From Pseudomonas sp. UBA5706 (lineage in GTDB: Bacteria; Pseudomonadota; Gammaproteobacteria; Pseudomonadales; Pseudomonadaceae), in the NCBI RefSeq assembly GCF_002419965.1, contig NZ_DIHC01000005.1, positions 1 to 34,590 of the forward strand: a stretch of DNA of 34,590 nucleotides, in the 5' to 3' direction. Both the position numbers and the translations under genes were made by a program. Under the pieces are notes generated by a model, which saw only the letters and a program-made list of their open reading frames with translations, was not told the origin of the DNA and did no database searches. Positions 1-8,119 of the stretch are shown piece by piece (position 1 is the first letter of the stretch; each line of letters begins with the position of its first letter).

Positions 1-137
1 CACTAGTGACGCGGAGCGTGGAATGATCAGTACACGGATCGCGTTGGGTGCAGGCCGATGGCGGCGGGCCCACGGAGCGTCGCCTGCGTGAGGGAACCTT
101 GACGAAGTCGAGGCCAAACCAGGAACAAAGCGTTTTT

Positions 138-171
138 GGTCACTTTTGGGACGCTTTTGCCAAAAGTGACC
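138..171. repeat. 12-bp perfect inverted repeat with 10-nt loop
   Basis: GGTCACTTTTGG at 138-149 pairs exactly with CCAAAAGTGACC at 160-171. From memory this motif is a common intergenic sequence in Pseudomonas genomes; that is recollection, not a search. It could fold as RNA downstream of the leftward porin gene, but there is no clean T tract directly after the stem on either strand. The rest of 1-316 shows no convincing gene. Confidence 0.6.
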
Positions 172-316
172 CGCTGTAAGGGCGCGAAGGTGAATCAACG
201 CCACCACCACAAACAGATCTACCCTCCAACCCTGCGCCGACAAAAAACCAACCACAAAAAAAAGCCAGACGCCCTCAAGGCTTTCCGGCTTCTTCACCTA
301 ACGGAAACGCAGAGAA

Positions 317-1645
317 TCAGAACACATTAATCGGATAATCGGCGATCAGCCGCAACTCATTGTTATCCCCCTCCCCTTGATCCGCATTGGCACGGTGAAA
401 CGACTGCCGCATGCGTAACGCCAGATCCTTCGCAGGCCCCGACTGCACCACATACTTGGCCTCGACATCGGTTTCATGATGCTTGCCATCATCGCCATAC
501 CCGTAATTGACATAAGTACTGTTCGCAGGCATATGCGACCCGTCAATATTGTCACCGGTTATATACCGCGCCATGAAACTAAGCCCCGGTACCCCATAAC
601 TCGCCATATTCAGGTCATAACGCGCCTGCCACGACTTCTCCCCCGGGCCGTTGAAGTCGGAATACTGCACCGAGTTCGCCAGAAAGATCGAATCCCCCGT
701 ATCGCCAGGACCATTTATGCCAAAGGCCACATAATCGAACGGCGTATCACCGTGAACTTTCTGATACGCCAGCGTCACCGTATGCGCCGTCAGGAACGAA
801 TAAGCCGCCGCCAGCGACCACGTCGTGTTACTGATATCCCCCGCCTTGGCGGAACCTGCATCATTGGTGCGATAGATATTGAAATCGAAGTTCACCGACT
901 GGTCATCGGTTATCGTCTGGGTGTAATTCAGATTGCCATAGTATTGATCCCAGACATCCTTGAGATTGGACGCATACAGGCTCGCCGTCAGATTGTCGCT
1001 AAATGAATATTTGCCGCCCGCATAATCAACGCTCGTCGCAGTAACACCGGCGTACGAGGCGTAGATATCGTGATCGTGGTTGGTGGTGACCGGGCCGTTA
1101 CCACCAGTGAAATGCCCGCCGTCCAGTTCGAGTCCGGCGATATCGCTGCTCAGCAGATTGAAGCCTGTCGCGGTCTGTGGAAACAGCCGCGAGCCACCGG
1201 CGGCGAATACCGGCGAGGCCGGCATCAGATCGCCGTAACGCAGCTCGGTCTTGGAAATGCGCATTTTGATGGCGCCGCCAGCGGTGCCGTATTCGTCTTC
1301 GGGGTCGCCGTGCCGGTCCACCGGCAAGTTGCCGGTACCCGCCGTACCTGCCCCGCCATCGAGCTTGATGCCCCAATATCCATAGGCATCGACACCGAAA
1401 CCAACGGTGCCTTGAGTGAAGCCGGAACTGAAATTACCCAGTACGCCCTGGGTCCAGTCCTTGCGGTCGCCACCGCCATTCTTGCCATCGCGGTTAAAGT
1501 AGTAGTTCTTAAGATGAACCGTCAGGCTGCTGTCTTCGACAAAGCCCTTGGTGTCGGACTGGTCACTGACGACCCCTGCCGCGGCCAGTTGACTCACGCC
1601 CAGCGAAACCGCGAGCGTTACGAGGTTCCATTTCACAAACGTCAT
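317..1645 (-). CDS. OprD-family outer membrane porin
   Basis: A 442-aa protein, the usual length of the OprD family, which forms 18-stranded outer membrane channels for basic amino acids, small peptides or organic acids. It opens with a signal peptide (MTFVKWNLVTLAVS..., likely cleaved near AAAG). The mature start has the family pattern of a region ending in LKNYYFNRD, followed by a Gly/Asp-rich loop, then RISKTELRYGDLMP. It ends in YPINVF; a terminal Phe is the BAM recognition signal of outer membrane proteins. The start ATG at 1645 has a good ribosome site (CAGGGGA at 1651-1657 read leftward). It is transcribed alone. I cannot assign the substrate-specific subtype (OpdP, OpdC and so on) by eye. 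Confidence 0.93.
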   Translation of the reverse strand: MTFVKWNLVTLAVSLGVSQLAAAGVVSDQSDTKGFVEDSSLTVHLKNYYFNRDGKNGGGDRKDWTQGVLGNFSSGFTQGTVGFGVDAYGYWGIKLDGGAGTAGTGNLPVDRHGDPEDEYGTAGGAIKMRISKTELRYGDLMPASPVFAAGGSRLFPQTATGFNLLSSDIAGLELDGGHFTGGNGPVTTNHDHDIYASYAGVTATSVDYAGGKYSFSDNLTASLYASNLKDVWDQYYGNLNYTQTITDDQSVNFDFNIYRTNDAGSAKAGDISNTTWSLAAAYSFLTAHTVTLAYQKVHGDTPFDYVAFGINGPGDTGDSIFLANSVQYSDFNGPGEKSWQARYDLNMASYGVPGLSFMARYITGDNIDGSHMPANSTYVNYGYGDDGKHHETDVEAKYVVQSGPAKDLALRMRQSFHRANADQGEGDNNELRLIADYPINVF

Positions 1646-1925
1646 TATTATCCCCTGTCTCGATTAAGGCCCAACGTCCCGCCACCCCTGAGACTCAGGG
1701 CGTGCTCCTGCGTTCAGGGCTGATATTGAAACGATGGGGTTGGCGCTATGGCAGATGGGCAAATACATCAACGCCGTCATTGGTCTTCACGGCAAATCTA
1801 CAGGCTGGAGCCCATTTCCTTATTGTTCCGATGAGGCTGTACGAGACCTCGATTTTTTACCGGATGTGCTCGCGGATTGAAAAACTTTTAGCATTTTTCC
1901 GCTCGACGGTTCATGAATCGACCGT

Positions 1926-1938
1926 GATAGTCACTATC
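1926..1938. promoter_or_regulatory. 13-bp palindrome in the region upstream of the porin gene
   Basis: GATAGT-C-ACTATC is a perfect hyphenated palindrome about 280 bp upstream of the porin start, in an otherwise AT-rich stretch. It could be a regulator binding site for the porin or for an unannotated rightward transcript. No regulator can be named. Confidence 0.25.
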
Positions 1939-2077
1939 GATGTTCGTAATAGTTCTCTATGAGACGGCGGTGTTACCGTTGTCGGCGATGAAGCACATGA
2001 ATCAATGATCTGATGAATCCGCAGCATCAGATGATCGAATCTTGCTCCACTTCATCATTCCTTTGGTAAGACTTTTT

Positions 2078-2109
2078 AGCCACCTCACACCAGTGCGGTG
2101 GCTTTTTTT
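2078..2109 (+). terminator. rho-independent terminator without an upstream + strand gene
   Basis: AGCCACC at 2078-2084 pairs with GGTGGCT at 2097-2103. An inner CAC/GTG pair closes an ACCA loop, and seven T follow on the + strand (2103-2109). Both flanking genes run leftward, so this rightward terminator must end a transcript that starts in 1646-2077. No protein gene is visible there, which leaves a small RNA as the simplest candidate. The remainder of 1646-2287 shows only the 1926 palindrome and the short reading frame described next. Confidence 0.75.
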
Positions 2110-2120
2110 ATTAACTAATC

Positions 2121-2291
2121 ATTTATGCAAGTTTCACGATCTCTTTACTGCTCGGGCTCATTGCTGCCATTGCGCTAGTTGGAGTTCCACCTTTGCAGGC
2201 TGATGAGGGTCTGGCGTTCTGGAACAAGGCGTCTCACCGTTTCATCGGCATGGTGGTGCCCCCGAGGGGCCGCATCGCGCAAGGTCATTAG
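2121..2291 (+). other. short open frame resembling a secreted peptide, possibly a gene remnant
   Basis: The frame between the TAA at 2112 and the TAG at 2289 reads as a typical signal sequence: a hydrophobic run (TISLLLGLIAAIALVGV), then PPLQA and DEGLAFWNKASHRF. There is no ATG/GTG/TTG and no ribosome site before the hydrophobic run, and it starts right after a terminator. It may be a gene that lost its 5' end, or chance. It ends inside the tail of the converging aminotransferase gene. Confidence 0.2.
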
Positions 2292-3475
2292 CGACACCGC
2301 CGACCGACCAGCCCGCCGACAAACCCCGCAATCCGCTCACACGCCTCGGCCAACTGCGCCTCGCCCAGGGTAAACGACAGTCGTACGAAACCCTGGGCCG
2401 GTTCGCCGAACGCGGCGGCATCGAGCACCGACACTCCTGTCTCGCGAAACAGGCGCCAGGCAAATTCCAGCGACGTCAGACCTGTGCCGCGCACATCGAC
2501 CAGAACGAACATCCCTGCCCCCGGTTCCAGCACGGCGATTCCCTGGCAATCGCTCAACCGCCTCACGACCAGGTCTCGCCGACGCCGATAGGTATCGCGC
2601 ATCCCTCCGGTGACCTGGTCATGGGCCAACACTGCCGCCAGGGCGCCTTCCATCACGAAACCCGGCAATCCGTAGAGCATGCTCAGCGCCAGATTCTCTG
2701 CATGGCCAATCAATTCGGCGTCTGCCATCAGCCAGCCGATGCGCCAACCGGTCATGGCGTGTGACTTGGAAAGGCTGCCGACTGCCACGCAGCGTTTCTC
2801 CATACCGCGCAGGCTGGCAAGGCTGACGTGCTCGCGCTCGTAGCACAGGCTTTCATAGACCTCGTCCACCACCACCCAGAGATCGTGGGCAATCGCCAGA
2901 TCGGCGATGATCTGCAGCTCCTCGCGGTCGAGCACTACACCCGTCGGATTGTTAGGGTTGGACAGAAAGATCGCGCGGGTGCGCTCGGTTATGGCATCTG
3001 ACAGGTTCTGCGGGTTCAGGCGAAACCCTGAATCGGCATCGCAGATAGCTCGAACAAGAGTCGCGCCGGAGGCCCTGAGCGTCGCCTCATAGGTCACGTA
3101 CATGGGGTCAAGGACCACGACCTCATCGCCCGCCTGCAGCAAACACAGCGACGCGATGAACAAGGCGTTCTGCGCCCCGGCGACGGCAATGACGTTTTGC
3201 GCGTCGACCTCGCGACCGAGCCTGGCTGCATAGCGTGCAGCAATGGCCTGACGCAGCTTCGGCCGTCCGGGAATGTCGGCGTAATGGGTGTCGCCGCCGC
3301 GCAATGCGTTGATAGCGGCATCGGTAATGAACTGGGGTGTGGCGAAATCGGGGTCGCCGATGCTGAGGATGATCACATCCTGGCCGTCGCGCTGCGCCTG
3401 GAAGGCAGCGTGATGAATGTCCCAAGCGGCCACGCCATGCCCGGCAATTCGTTCGACAAAGGGGGAAAAACGCAT
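2288..3475 (-). CDS. aruH: class I/II aminotransferase, AruH-like (arginine:pyruvate transaminase family)
   Basis: A 395-aa fold-type I PLP enzyme. Visible are the N-terminal SIGDPDF, substrate-region THYADIPGRPKLR, NPNNPTG, the cofactor-contacting DEVYE, and the Schiff-base lysine in SLSKSHAMTGWRIGW (about residue 237). The opening MRFSPFVERIAGHGVAAWDIHH and the order of motifs resemble remembered P. aeruginosa AruH, which moves the alpha-amino group of arginine to pyruvate in the arginine transaminase pathway. I chose the ATG at 3475 over 3493 because it has an AGAGG site seven bases upstream and matches the AruH N-terminus. No aruI/aruRS genes are nearby, so the substrate is inferred and another amino acid is possible. 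Confidence 0.8.
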   Translation of the reverse strand: MRFSPFVERIAGHGVAAWDIHHAAFQAQRDGQDVIILSIGDPDFATPQFITDAAINALRGGDTHYADIPGRPKLRQAIAARYAARLGREVDAQNVIAVAGAQNALFIASLCLLQAGDEVVVLDPMYVTYEATLRASGATLVRAICDADSGFRLNPQNLSDAITERTRAIFLSNPNNPTGVVLDREELQIIADLAIAHDLWVVVDEVYESLCYEREHVSLASLRGMEKRCVAVGSLSKSHAMTGWRIGWLMADAELIGHAENLALSMLYGLPGFVMEGALAAVLAHDQVTGGMRDTYRRRRDLVVRRLSDCQGIAVLEPGAGMFVLVDVRGTGLTSLEFAWRLFRETGVSVLDAAAFGEPAQGFVRLSFTLGEAQLAEACERIAGFVGGLVGRRCR

Positions 3476-3831
3476 GCCAGGGCCTCTTTTCATGCAACGC
3501 GGGGTGGATCGCAGGAAGGATTGCGAAAAACGGATGAACGGCCAACATAGAGAAAACCGGACGCTCGTTCAATGGCTGGCCTGAGTCTCGACACCACAGG
3601 CTGGCGATCAATGAAGGCCCGCAGGGCGCGCATCGCCAGAGCCGTTGATTTCGCAGCGAAACCGGTCTGCAGGACAGGGGGCGTGCGTGCGTGGGCAAGG
3701 ATTGGCGTATTGACTGGAGTCCGCCGATACTTTCTGGTCTAGTAGTGCTCGCATTTATTGGAATCGACAGGTATCGGTTCCTGACATGAACGTTGCTTCA
3801 AAAAGCTGCCGCACAACCAAAGGTGCCCTTG
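3476..3831. other. intergenic region upstream of copC
   Basis: Divergent gap of 356 bp between the aminotransferase and copC. It should hold both promoters, but no pair of convincing -35/-10 boxes and no clear copper-box palindrome could be picked by eye. The ATG at 3786 and TTG at 3793 open short frames without ribosome sites; the one at 3793 is an in-frame extension of copC. Confidence 0.4.
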
Positions 3832-4218
3832 ATGTCTGCCCAACGCGTAAAGCTCGCCCTCTCATGCTTCTCTTTGATGGCATGCCTGACCACCTCGTCT
3901 GCCTTCGCTCACGCTCACCTGGAAAGCCAGCTGCCAGCTGCCGACAGCGAAGTGAGCACACCCAGGGAACTGCGCCTGAATTTTTCCGAAGGCGTTGAGG
4001 ATACGTTCAGCAAAGTCGCGATCAGCCTCGACGGCCCGGGTCAGGGGACGGAAATCATCCAGATCCAAAGCGTTACCACGGACCCGGCCGACAAAAAGGT
4101 CTTGATCGTCGTTCCGGCCGTGCCGCTGGCACCTGGTAAGTACAAGGTCGAATGGCATGCGGTCTCCGTGGACACCCACAAAAGCGAAGGCGTCTACCGC
4201 TTTCAGGTGACGCCTTAA
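3832..4218 (+). CDS. copC: periplasmic copper-binding protein CopC (Cu(II)-only type)
   Basis: A 128-aa protein with a signal peptide of about 26 residues (cleavage after SSAFA), giving a mature protein that begins HAHLESQLPA. In CopC proteins the mature N-terminal His, a downstream Asp and a His form the Cu(II) site. Here these are His27 and the pair in SVDTHKSEG. The Met-rich Cu(I) loop of plasmid-type CopC is absent, so this is the short chromosomal form with a single Cu(II) site. The ATG at 3832 is preferred to the TTG at 3793: AAGGTG lies seven bases upstream and the signal peptide starts properly. It is followed by copD after four bases and probably hands copper to it. copA and copB are not in the window. 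Confidence 0.9.
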   Translation: MSAQRVKLALSCFSLMACLTTSSAFAHAHLESQLPAADSEVSTPRELRLNFSEGVEDTFSKVAISLDGPGQGTEIIQIQSVTTDPADKKVLIVVPAVPLAPGKYKVEWHAVSVDTHKSEGVYRFQVTP

Positions 4219-4222
4219 CGCC

Positions 4223-5095
4223 ATGCAGGAAGGATTGATCCTGTGCCGATTCGTGCATTTCGGCGCGGTCCTGCTGCTGTTTGGCACCGGCCTGTTTCGC
4301 CACGTGCTGTTCAGCTCTGCCCTGCAGCCGTTCGACGCCAGCCCCGCAGGCCTTCGCCTCGACCGCGCGCGAATGTGGATGAGCGTAGCGGCATTGCTCA
4401 GCGCGCTCGGCTGGTTGATGCTGACGGCTGCGAGCATGGCTGGCGACTGGCAGGACGCGGTCAATCCCGCGACCGTTATGCGGGTCCTGGGGCATACGTT
4501 TTTTGGCCATGTCTGGATCGCCCACCTGGCCCTCAATGCACTGACGCTGCGGTGGGCGCTACGCGCAGCGCATTCGGCGCCGCGCGTGTGGATGTGCCTG
4601 ACCACGCTGCTGCTGCTGACGCTGGCGCCGGTGGGCCACGGCGCCATGTTCGACGGGCTTCGGGGCGATTTACTGATCTTCAATCAGATGCTGCATCTGA
4701 TTGGCGTGGGCACCTGGCTCGGCGGGTTGTTAATGCTCGGCGTGTTGCTGAGGGCTGCCAACGATGTCGATTTGCGTAGCCTGCTGCAGCGTTTCAGCGG
4801 CCTCGGTTATGGCCTGGTGGCGCTGATCATCGTCACCGGCATGATCAACGTCCGTGCCCTGAGCGGTGCTGTCTGGCCGCAGCCTGCGCTGTCGGGGTTC
4901 GGGCTGGTGCTGGCCGTCAAGGTGGCGCTGGTGCTGTGCATGCTGCTACTGGCGGGGGTGAACCGCGGGCTGGCTCGCGCGCCGATTCTGCAGCTACGGG
5001 TATTGTGCGTCAGCCTGCTGCTCGAAGGGGCCTTCGGTGCGGCCGCCCTGGCAGCGGTGTCATTGCTGGGCACGCTGCCGCCACTGCTTGGCTGA
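4223..5095 (+). CDS. copD: CopD-family copper resistance inner membrane protein
   Basis: A 290-aa inner membrane protein of about eight hydrophobic segments. It opens with MQEGLILCRFVHFGAVLLLFG and contains the CopD-type segments FNQMLHLIGVGTWLGGLL and RFSGLGYGLVALIIVTGMINV. The conserved histidines (RFVHFG, LGHTFFGHVWIAHL, QMLHLIG) are the likely copper ligands. CopD acts with CopC in moving copper across the inner membrane. Its ATG lies four bases after the copC stop, so the two form one transcription unit, with an AGGTGA ribosome site inside the copC tail. Confidence 0.9.
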   Translation: MQEGLILCRFVHFGAVLLLFGTGLFRHVLFSSALQPFDASPAGLRLDRARMWMSVAALLSALGWLMLTAASMAGDWQDAVNPATVMRVLGHTFFGHVWIAHLALNALTLRWALRAAHSAPRVWMCLTTLLLLTLAPVGHGAMFDGLRGDLLIFNQMLHLIGVGTWLGGLLMLGVLLRAANDVDLRSLLQRFSGLGYGLVALIIVTGMINVRALSGAVWPQPALSGFGLVLAVKVALVLCMLLLAGVNRGLARAPILQLRVLCVSLLLEGAFGAAALAAVSLLGTLPPLLG

Positions 5096-5179
5096 ATTAG
5101 AGCGCAAGACTCGGGAATCAATTTCCCGGTGCGACCAATAGTCTGTCGTACAAACAGCCACTTGCCTGGGTAACGGTGC

Positions 5180-6289
5180 ATGAGCCAACGTAAATCTTCC
5201 CGCAGCACCCGGAGCATCCAGGACGATCCGCGCTGGGCAGCGGTTGTGGCCCGTGACCCAACTGCCGACGAGCGCTTCGTCTACGCGGTGCGCACCACCG
5301 GGATTTACTGCCGCCCCAGTAGTGTCTCGCGCCTGCCGCGCCCGGAGAACGTGGTGTTCTTCGACAGCGCCGCCCAGGCCGAAGCCGCTGGCTATCGTCC
5401 CAGCAAACGAGCGGCCGCCGACCGGACACAGTTAACCAAGCAGCATGCCCGGCTGGTCGCGCTGGCCTGCCGACAGATCGTCGAAGCCGAAAACCTGCCC
5501 ACTCTCAACCAGCTTGCAGGCACTTCAGGCATTAGCCCGTGGCATTTGCATCGCGTGTTCAAGGCGGTCACCGGCGTCACGCCGAAAGCCTGGGCCAACG
5601 CCCACAGGGCCGACCGGGTGCGCAGTCGTCTGGGCGACGCATTAAGCGTCACCGAAGCCATGTATGAGGCGGGCTTTAACTCCAACAGCCGGTTTTACGA
5701 GGCCAGCGACAAACTGCTGGGCATGAAACCGTCGGACTACCGCAAGGGCGGCGCCAATGCCGACATTCGCTTTGCCGTGGGCGAATGCGTTCTCGGTTCA
5801 ATTCTGGTTGCGCAAAGCCAGCGCGGGGTCTGTGCGATTCTGCTGGGCGACGATCCGGATCAACTGGTGCGCGATCTGCAGGATCAGTTTCACCGCGCCA
5901 CGCTGATCGGCGGCGATTCGCAATTCGAGCAACTGATCGCTCAGGTAATCGGCTACGTCGAAGCGCCTGGACTCGGCCTGAATTTACCCCTCGACTTGCA
6001 GGGCACGGCGTTTCAACAGCGGGTCTGGCAGGCGCTGCTACAAATTCCACCGGGCACCACCGCCAGTTACGCAGACATCGCCCGGCGCATCGGCGCACCG
6101 ACGTCCGTACGCGCGGTGGCCCAGGCCTGCGGCGCCAATCGTCTGGCCGTGGCCATTCCCTGTCATCGCGTGGTGCGCAGCGATGGTGCCCTGTCGGGGT
6201 ATCGTTGGGGTGCCGAGCGTAAACACGAGTTGATCGAGCGCGAGAGGCGGGCAAACCCGTGTAACAGCTTGGGACTTGAGAAACAGTGA
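5180..6289 (+). CDS. ada: Ada-type regulator / O6-methylguanine-DNA methyltransferase with degenerate zinc site
   Basis: 369 aa in the order Ada_Zn domain (~15-80), AraC-type helix-turn-helix (~90-185; HLHRVFKAVTGVTPKAW, EAGFNSNSRFYEAS), and methyltransferase (~200-355) with the acceptor in AIPCHRVV (Cys328). The C-terminal half should remove methyl groups from O6-methylguanine. In E. coli Ada, four cysteines (38, 42, 69, 72) bind zinc and Cys38 accepts methyl from phosphotriesters. The aligned positions here are Cys44, Ser48, Ser75 and Ala78, so the zinc site is not preserved and methyl-phosphotriester sensing should be lost or different. I recall the same substitutions in other pseudomonads, so this is probably a subfamily trait rather than a lesion. 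No alkA or alkB is adjacent. Confidence 0.9.
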   Translation: MSQRKSSRSTRSIQDDPRWAAVVARDPTADERFVYAVRTTGIYCRPSSVSRLPRPENVVFFDSAAQAEAAGYRPSKRAAADRTQLTKQHARLVALACRQIVEAENLPTLNQLAGTSGISPWHLHRVFKAVTGVTPKAWANAHRADRVRSRLGDALSVTEAMYEAGFNSNSRFYEASDKLLGMKPSDYRKGGANADIRFAVGECVLGSILVAQSQRGVCAILLGDDPDQLVRDLQDQFHRATLIGGDSQFEQLIAQVIGYVEAPGLGLNLPLDLQGTAFQQRVWQALLQIPPGTTASYADIARRIGAPTSVRAVAQACGANRLAVAIPCHRVVRSDGALSGYRWGAERKHELIERERRANPCNSLGLEKQ

Positions 6290-6336
6290 CAGGGGCGTAA
6301 CGTCCAGCACCGGATATCTGACCAAGGAGCATGGAC

Positions 6337-6786
6337 GTGCCTGCCATTTTTCAAGCGTCAACTCACGCGGCCTCGCCCGCTTTCTGGCTGATCGCTGATC
6401 AGCTCAATACCCGCAACGAAACTGAACGCCTGGCCTACATCCGCACCGGTTTTCCACCGGGATGGGTTAAGGCCGTGCGCAATGCCTTTCAACTGAACAA
6501 CAGTCAGTTGGAAGCGTTACTCAATGCTTCGATCTCCACCCTGGAACGCCGTCAGCGGCAACGACGACCGCTGGACCTGGTGGGTTCCGAGCGACTGGAT
6601 CGTGTCGCCTCGCTGGCAACCCGTGCTGCCGACGTGTTCGAAGATCAGGACACCGCGCGGCGCTGGATGATGGCGCCCAACCGCGCGCTCAACGACCAAA
6701 CCCCCATTGCCCTGTGCGAAACCGAAATCGGCGCCAGCCAGGTGCGTCGGGTGCTGGCGGCGTTGCAGCACGGAGGGGTGGTCTGA
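6337..6786 (+). CDS. Xre/MbcA/ParS-type antitoxin of a RES toxin-antitoxin pair
   Basis: About 149 aa. The middle has a helix-turn-helix-like region (QLNNSQLEALLNASISTLERRQR) and the C-terminus is the DUF2384 (MbcA/ParS toxin-binding) domain ending RALNDQTPIALCETEIGASQVRRVLAALQHGGVV. In this family the protein binds its RES partner and represses the operon. Start choice: AAGGAG at 6324-6329 is one base from the ATG at 6331 but seven bases from the in-frame GTG at 6337, so GTG is the better start. The stop overlaps the toxin ATG (TGATG), which implies translational coupling. Confidence 0.88.
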   Translation: MPAIFQASTHAASPAFWLIADQLNTRNETERLAYIRTGFPPGWVKAVRNAFQLNNSQLEALLNASISTLERRQRQRRPLDLVGSERLDRVASLATRAADVFEDQDTARRWMMAPNRALNDQTPIALCETEIGASQVRRVLAALQHGGVV

Positions 6787-7253
6787 TGCAGGCCTGGAGA
6801 ATCGGCAAGGCTGAGGATGTCACCGATCTGTCCGGCGCGGGAGCGGCGTTGTTCGGCGGGCGCTGGAATCATCCTGAGCAACCCGCGCTATACCTGGGCC
6901 TGAGTCCGTCGGGCTGCGCACTGGATCCGGTGATACTCGCCGGCCACGTGCCGACCCTGCCGTTCAAGCTCATGCACCTGCAATTGCCCAGCGACCCGGC
7001 GCTGTATCAGGAACCGTCGCTTGCCCAACTGCCGCTGGGCTGGGACAACTTGCCGCCGGACAGGCCCAGCATGGATTTCGGCGGCTGCTGGCTCGAGCGC
7101 AACGAGCAGTTGGGACTGATCCTGCCGTCAGCGACGATGGATGGCACCCGCTGTCTGCTGGTCAATCCAAGGCACCCTGCCTGCAACCAGATCAGCGTGT
7201 TGCAGATCAGCGACTTCATGTACGGAAAACCCGGCACGCGCCGCGCCGCCTAG
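6786..7253 (+). CDS. RES-domain toxin (predicted NAD+-degrading)
   Basis: 155 aa beginning MQAWRIGKAEDV, with the RES landmarks Arg5 (AWRIG), GGRWN (24-28), ALYLGLSP and the Ser in LILPSA followed by LLVNPRHPAC. RES toxins of the Xre-RES type deplete cellular NAD+. The family is named for conserved Arg, Glu and Ser. The Glu position, usually in a motif like A-M-L-E-V, reads ALDP here, that is Asp47, a conservative change that may weaken activity. The start overlaps the antitoxin stop by one base. The ORF can be extended upstream to 6714, but only through the antitoxin gene. Antitoxin-then-toxin order is normal for the family. Confidence 0.87.
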   Translation: MQAWRIGKAEDVTDLSGAGAALFGGRWNHPEQPALYLGLSPSGCALDPVILAGHVPTLPFKLMHLQLPSDPALYQEPSLAQLPLGWDNLPPDRPSMDFGGCWLERNEQLGLILPSATMDGTRCLLVNPRHPACNQISVLQISDFMYGKPGTRRAA

Positions 7254-7413
7254 CGCTGGGTGTCGACCACTACCCTGCCACGTACCTGCCCATCCATCAG
7301 CCGATGGGCAGCTCGATCACCCGCCCCGAAAAAGGATCGCTGCTCCCTGCCACGGTGCCTGCAAGGTCAACGTCCGGCACTGTCGGGAAACGTGCCCCTT
7401 GCCGACCAAACGC
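7250..7413 (-). pseudogene. scar of acuI-like MDR oxidoreductase (acryloyl-CoA reductase family)
   Basis: Read leftward, one frame gives FGRQGARFPTVPDVDLAGTV, which matches the N-terminal part of the AcuI/YhdH branch of zinc-free MDR reductases (pattern RRFPxVPGIDLAGTV). It runs at once into RVIELPI. After a frameshift it continues AAHRLMDGQVRGRVVVDTQR and stops at 7250-7252, which is the typical C-terminus of the same family. Only about 55 of roughly 325 codons remain, so a large internal deletion joined the two ends. The scar lies directly downstream of the AcuR-like regulator, where acuI belongs. Its stop overlaps the RES toxin stop on the other strand. Confidence 0.75.
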
Positions 7414-7438
7414 CGTTAAAAATGGGTTGTGCCCGATA

Positions 7439-7453
7439 TAGACCGATCGCCTA
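7439..7453. promoter_or_regulatory. TetR-type operator half-preserved, in front of the acuI scar
   Basis: TAGACCGATCGCCTA keeps the TAGAC...(G)TCTA layout of the operator in front of the neighbouring TetR gene, with one base changed in the right arm. It sits between the regulator stop and the acuI scar, where it would have controlled acuI. Same-type sites (TAGAC-N5-GTCTA) are known for NemR-like TetR regulators. Confidence 0.55.
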
Positions 7454-7468
7454 CAAATAGAACGATCG

Positions 7469-8107
7469 TCAGCGTGGCAGACCACGGAGAAATCCTGCGA
7501 TAAACGTGTTCAGCGGAGCATCGCTTTGCACAAGACGGGTGCGCAGCACAGCGCCTTCCCAGCCGATCCAGAAATACGCCGCCAGCTCGGCGCAGTCGGC
7601 ATGATCGGGCAACTCACCGGCCTGCCTGGCGGCGTCAAAACATGTACAGAGGCGCCTTTGCCAGTCGAGGAATATTGCCTCCAATGCATTACGAAAACCG
7701 TCCGGGAGTACGCTGACCTCCTGCCCCAAGTTGCCCACCAGACACCCGCGGCGGTACTGATGACGCGCCATATTGGCCTTGGACTCCTGCACGAAACCGA
7801 CCAGTCGCTCCAGCGGCGTCAGCGTCTCATCCAGCAGCCAGCGATCCAGACGCTTGGCGAAATACCCGGCATAGCTGGCCAACACCTCAAGGCCAAACAC
7901 CTCTTTGCTTGCAAAATAGTGATAGAACGAACCTTTAGGCACGCCGACGCGTTTGAGGATGCCGTCGATGCCGGTGGCCATGAAGCCCTGCTCGGTCAAG
8001 ACTTCGACGCCACAACGGATCAGCGTCTGGCGAGTGTCGAAGTCATCAGCGCGCGGTGTCTTTGGAGGGCGGCCCGGGCGTCTGGGTTTGGTGTTCATGT
8101 CGGTCAT
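7469..8107 (-). CDS. TetR-family regulator, AcuR-like
   Basis: 212 aa. The N-terminal helix-turn-helix is clear: GVEVLTEQGFMATGIDGILKRVGVPKGSFYHYFASKEVFG. The ligand domain carries RRGCLVGNLGQE and WIGWEGAVLRTRL, both features of the AcuR branch (TetR_C_16-like), whose members repress acuI and respond to acrylate. A basic, Pro-rich N-terminal tail (KPRRPGRPPKTPR) precedes the DNA-binding domain. A near-perfect operator lies 13 bp upstream of the start, which points to autoregulation. The target acuI is reduced to a scar, so this repressor may now control only itself and perhaps the divergent nitronate monooxygenase. Confidence 0.85.
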   Translation of the reverse strand: MTDMNTKPRRPGRPPKTPRADDFDTRQTLIRCGVEVLTEQGFMATGIDGILKRVGVPKGSFYHYFASKEVFGLEVLASYAGYFAKRLDRWLLDETLTPLERLVGFVQESKANMARHQYRRGCLVGNLGQEVSVLPDGFRNALEAIFLDWQRRLCTCFDAARQAGELPDHADCAELAAYFWIGWEGAVLRTRLVQSDAPLNTFIAGFLRGLPR

Positions 8108-8119
8108 GGGGTTGCATAT

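Noticed and set aside
476..1723. Open frames on the + strand across the porin gene
   Set aside because: They are shadows of the OprD-family gene; no start signals and Arg/Ile-rich low-complexity sequence.
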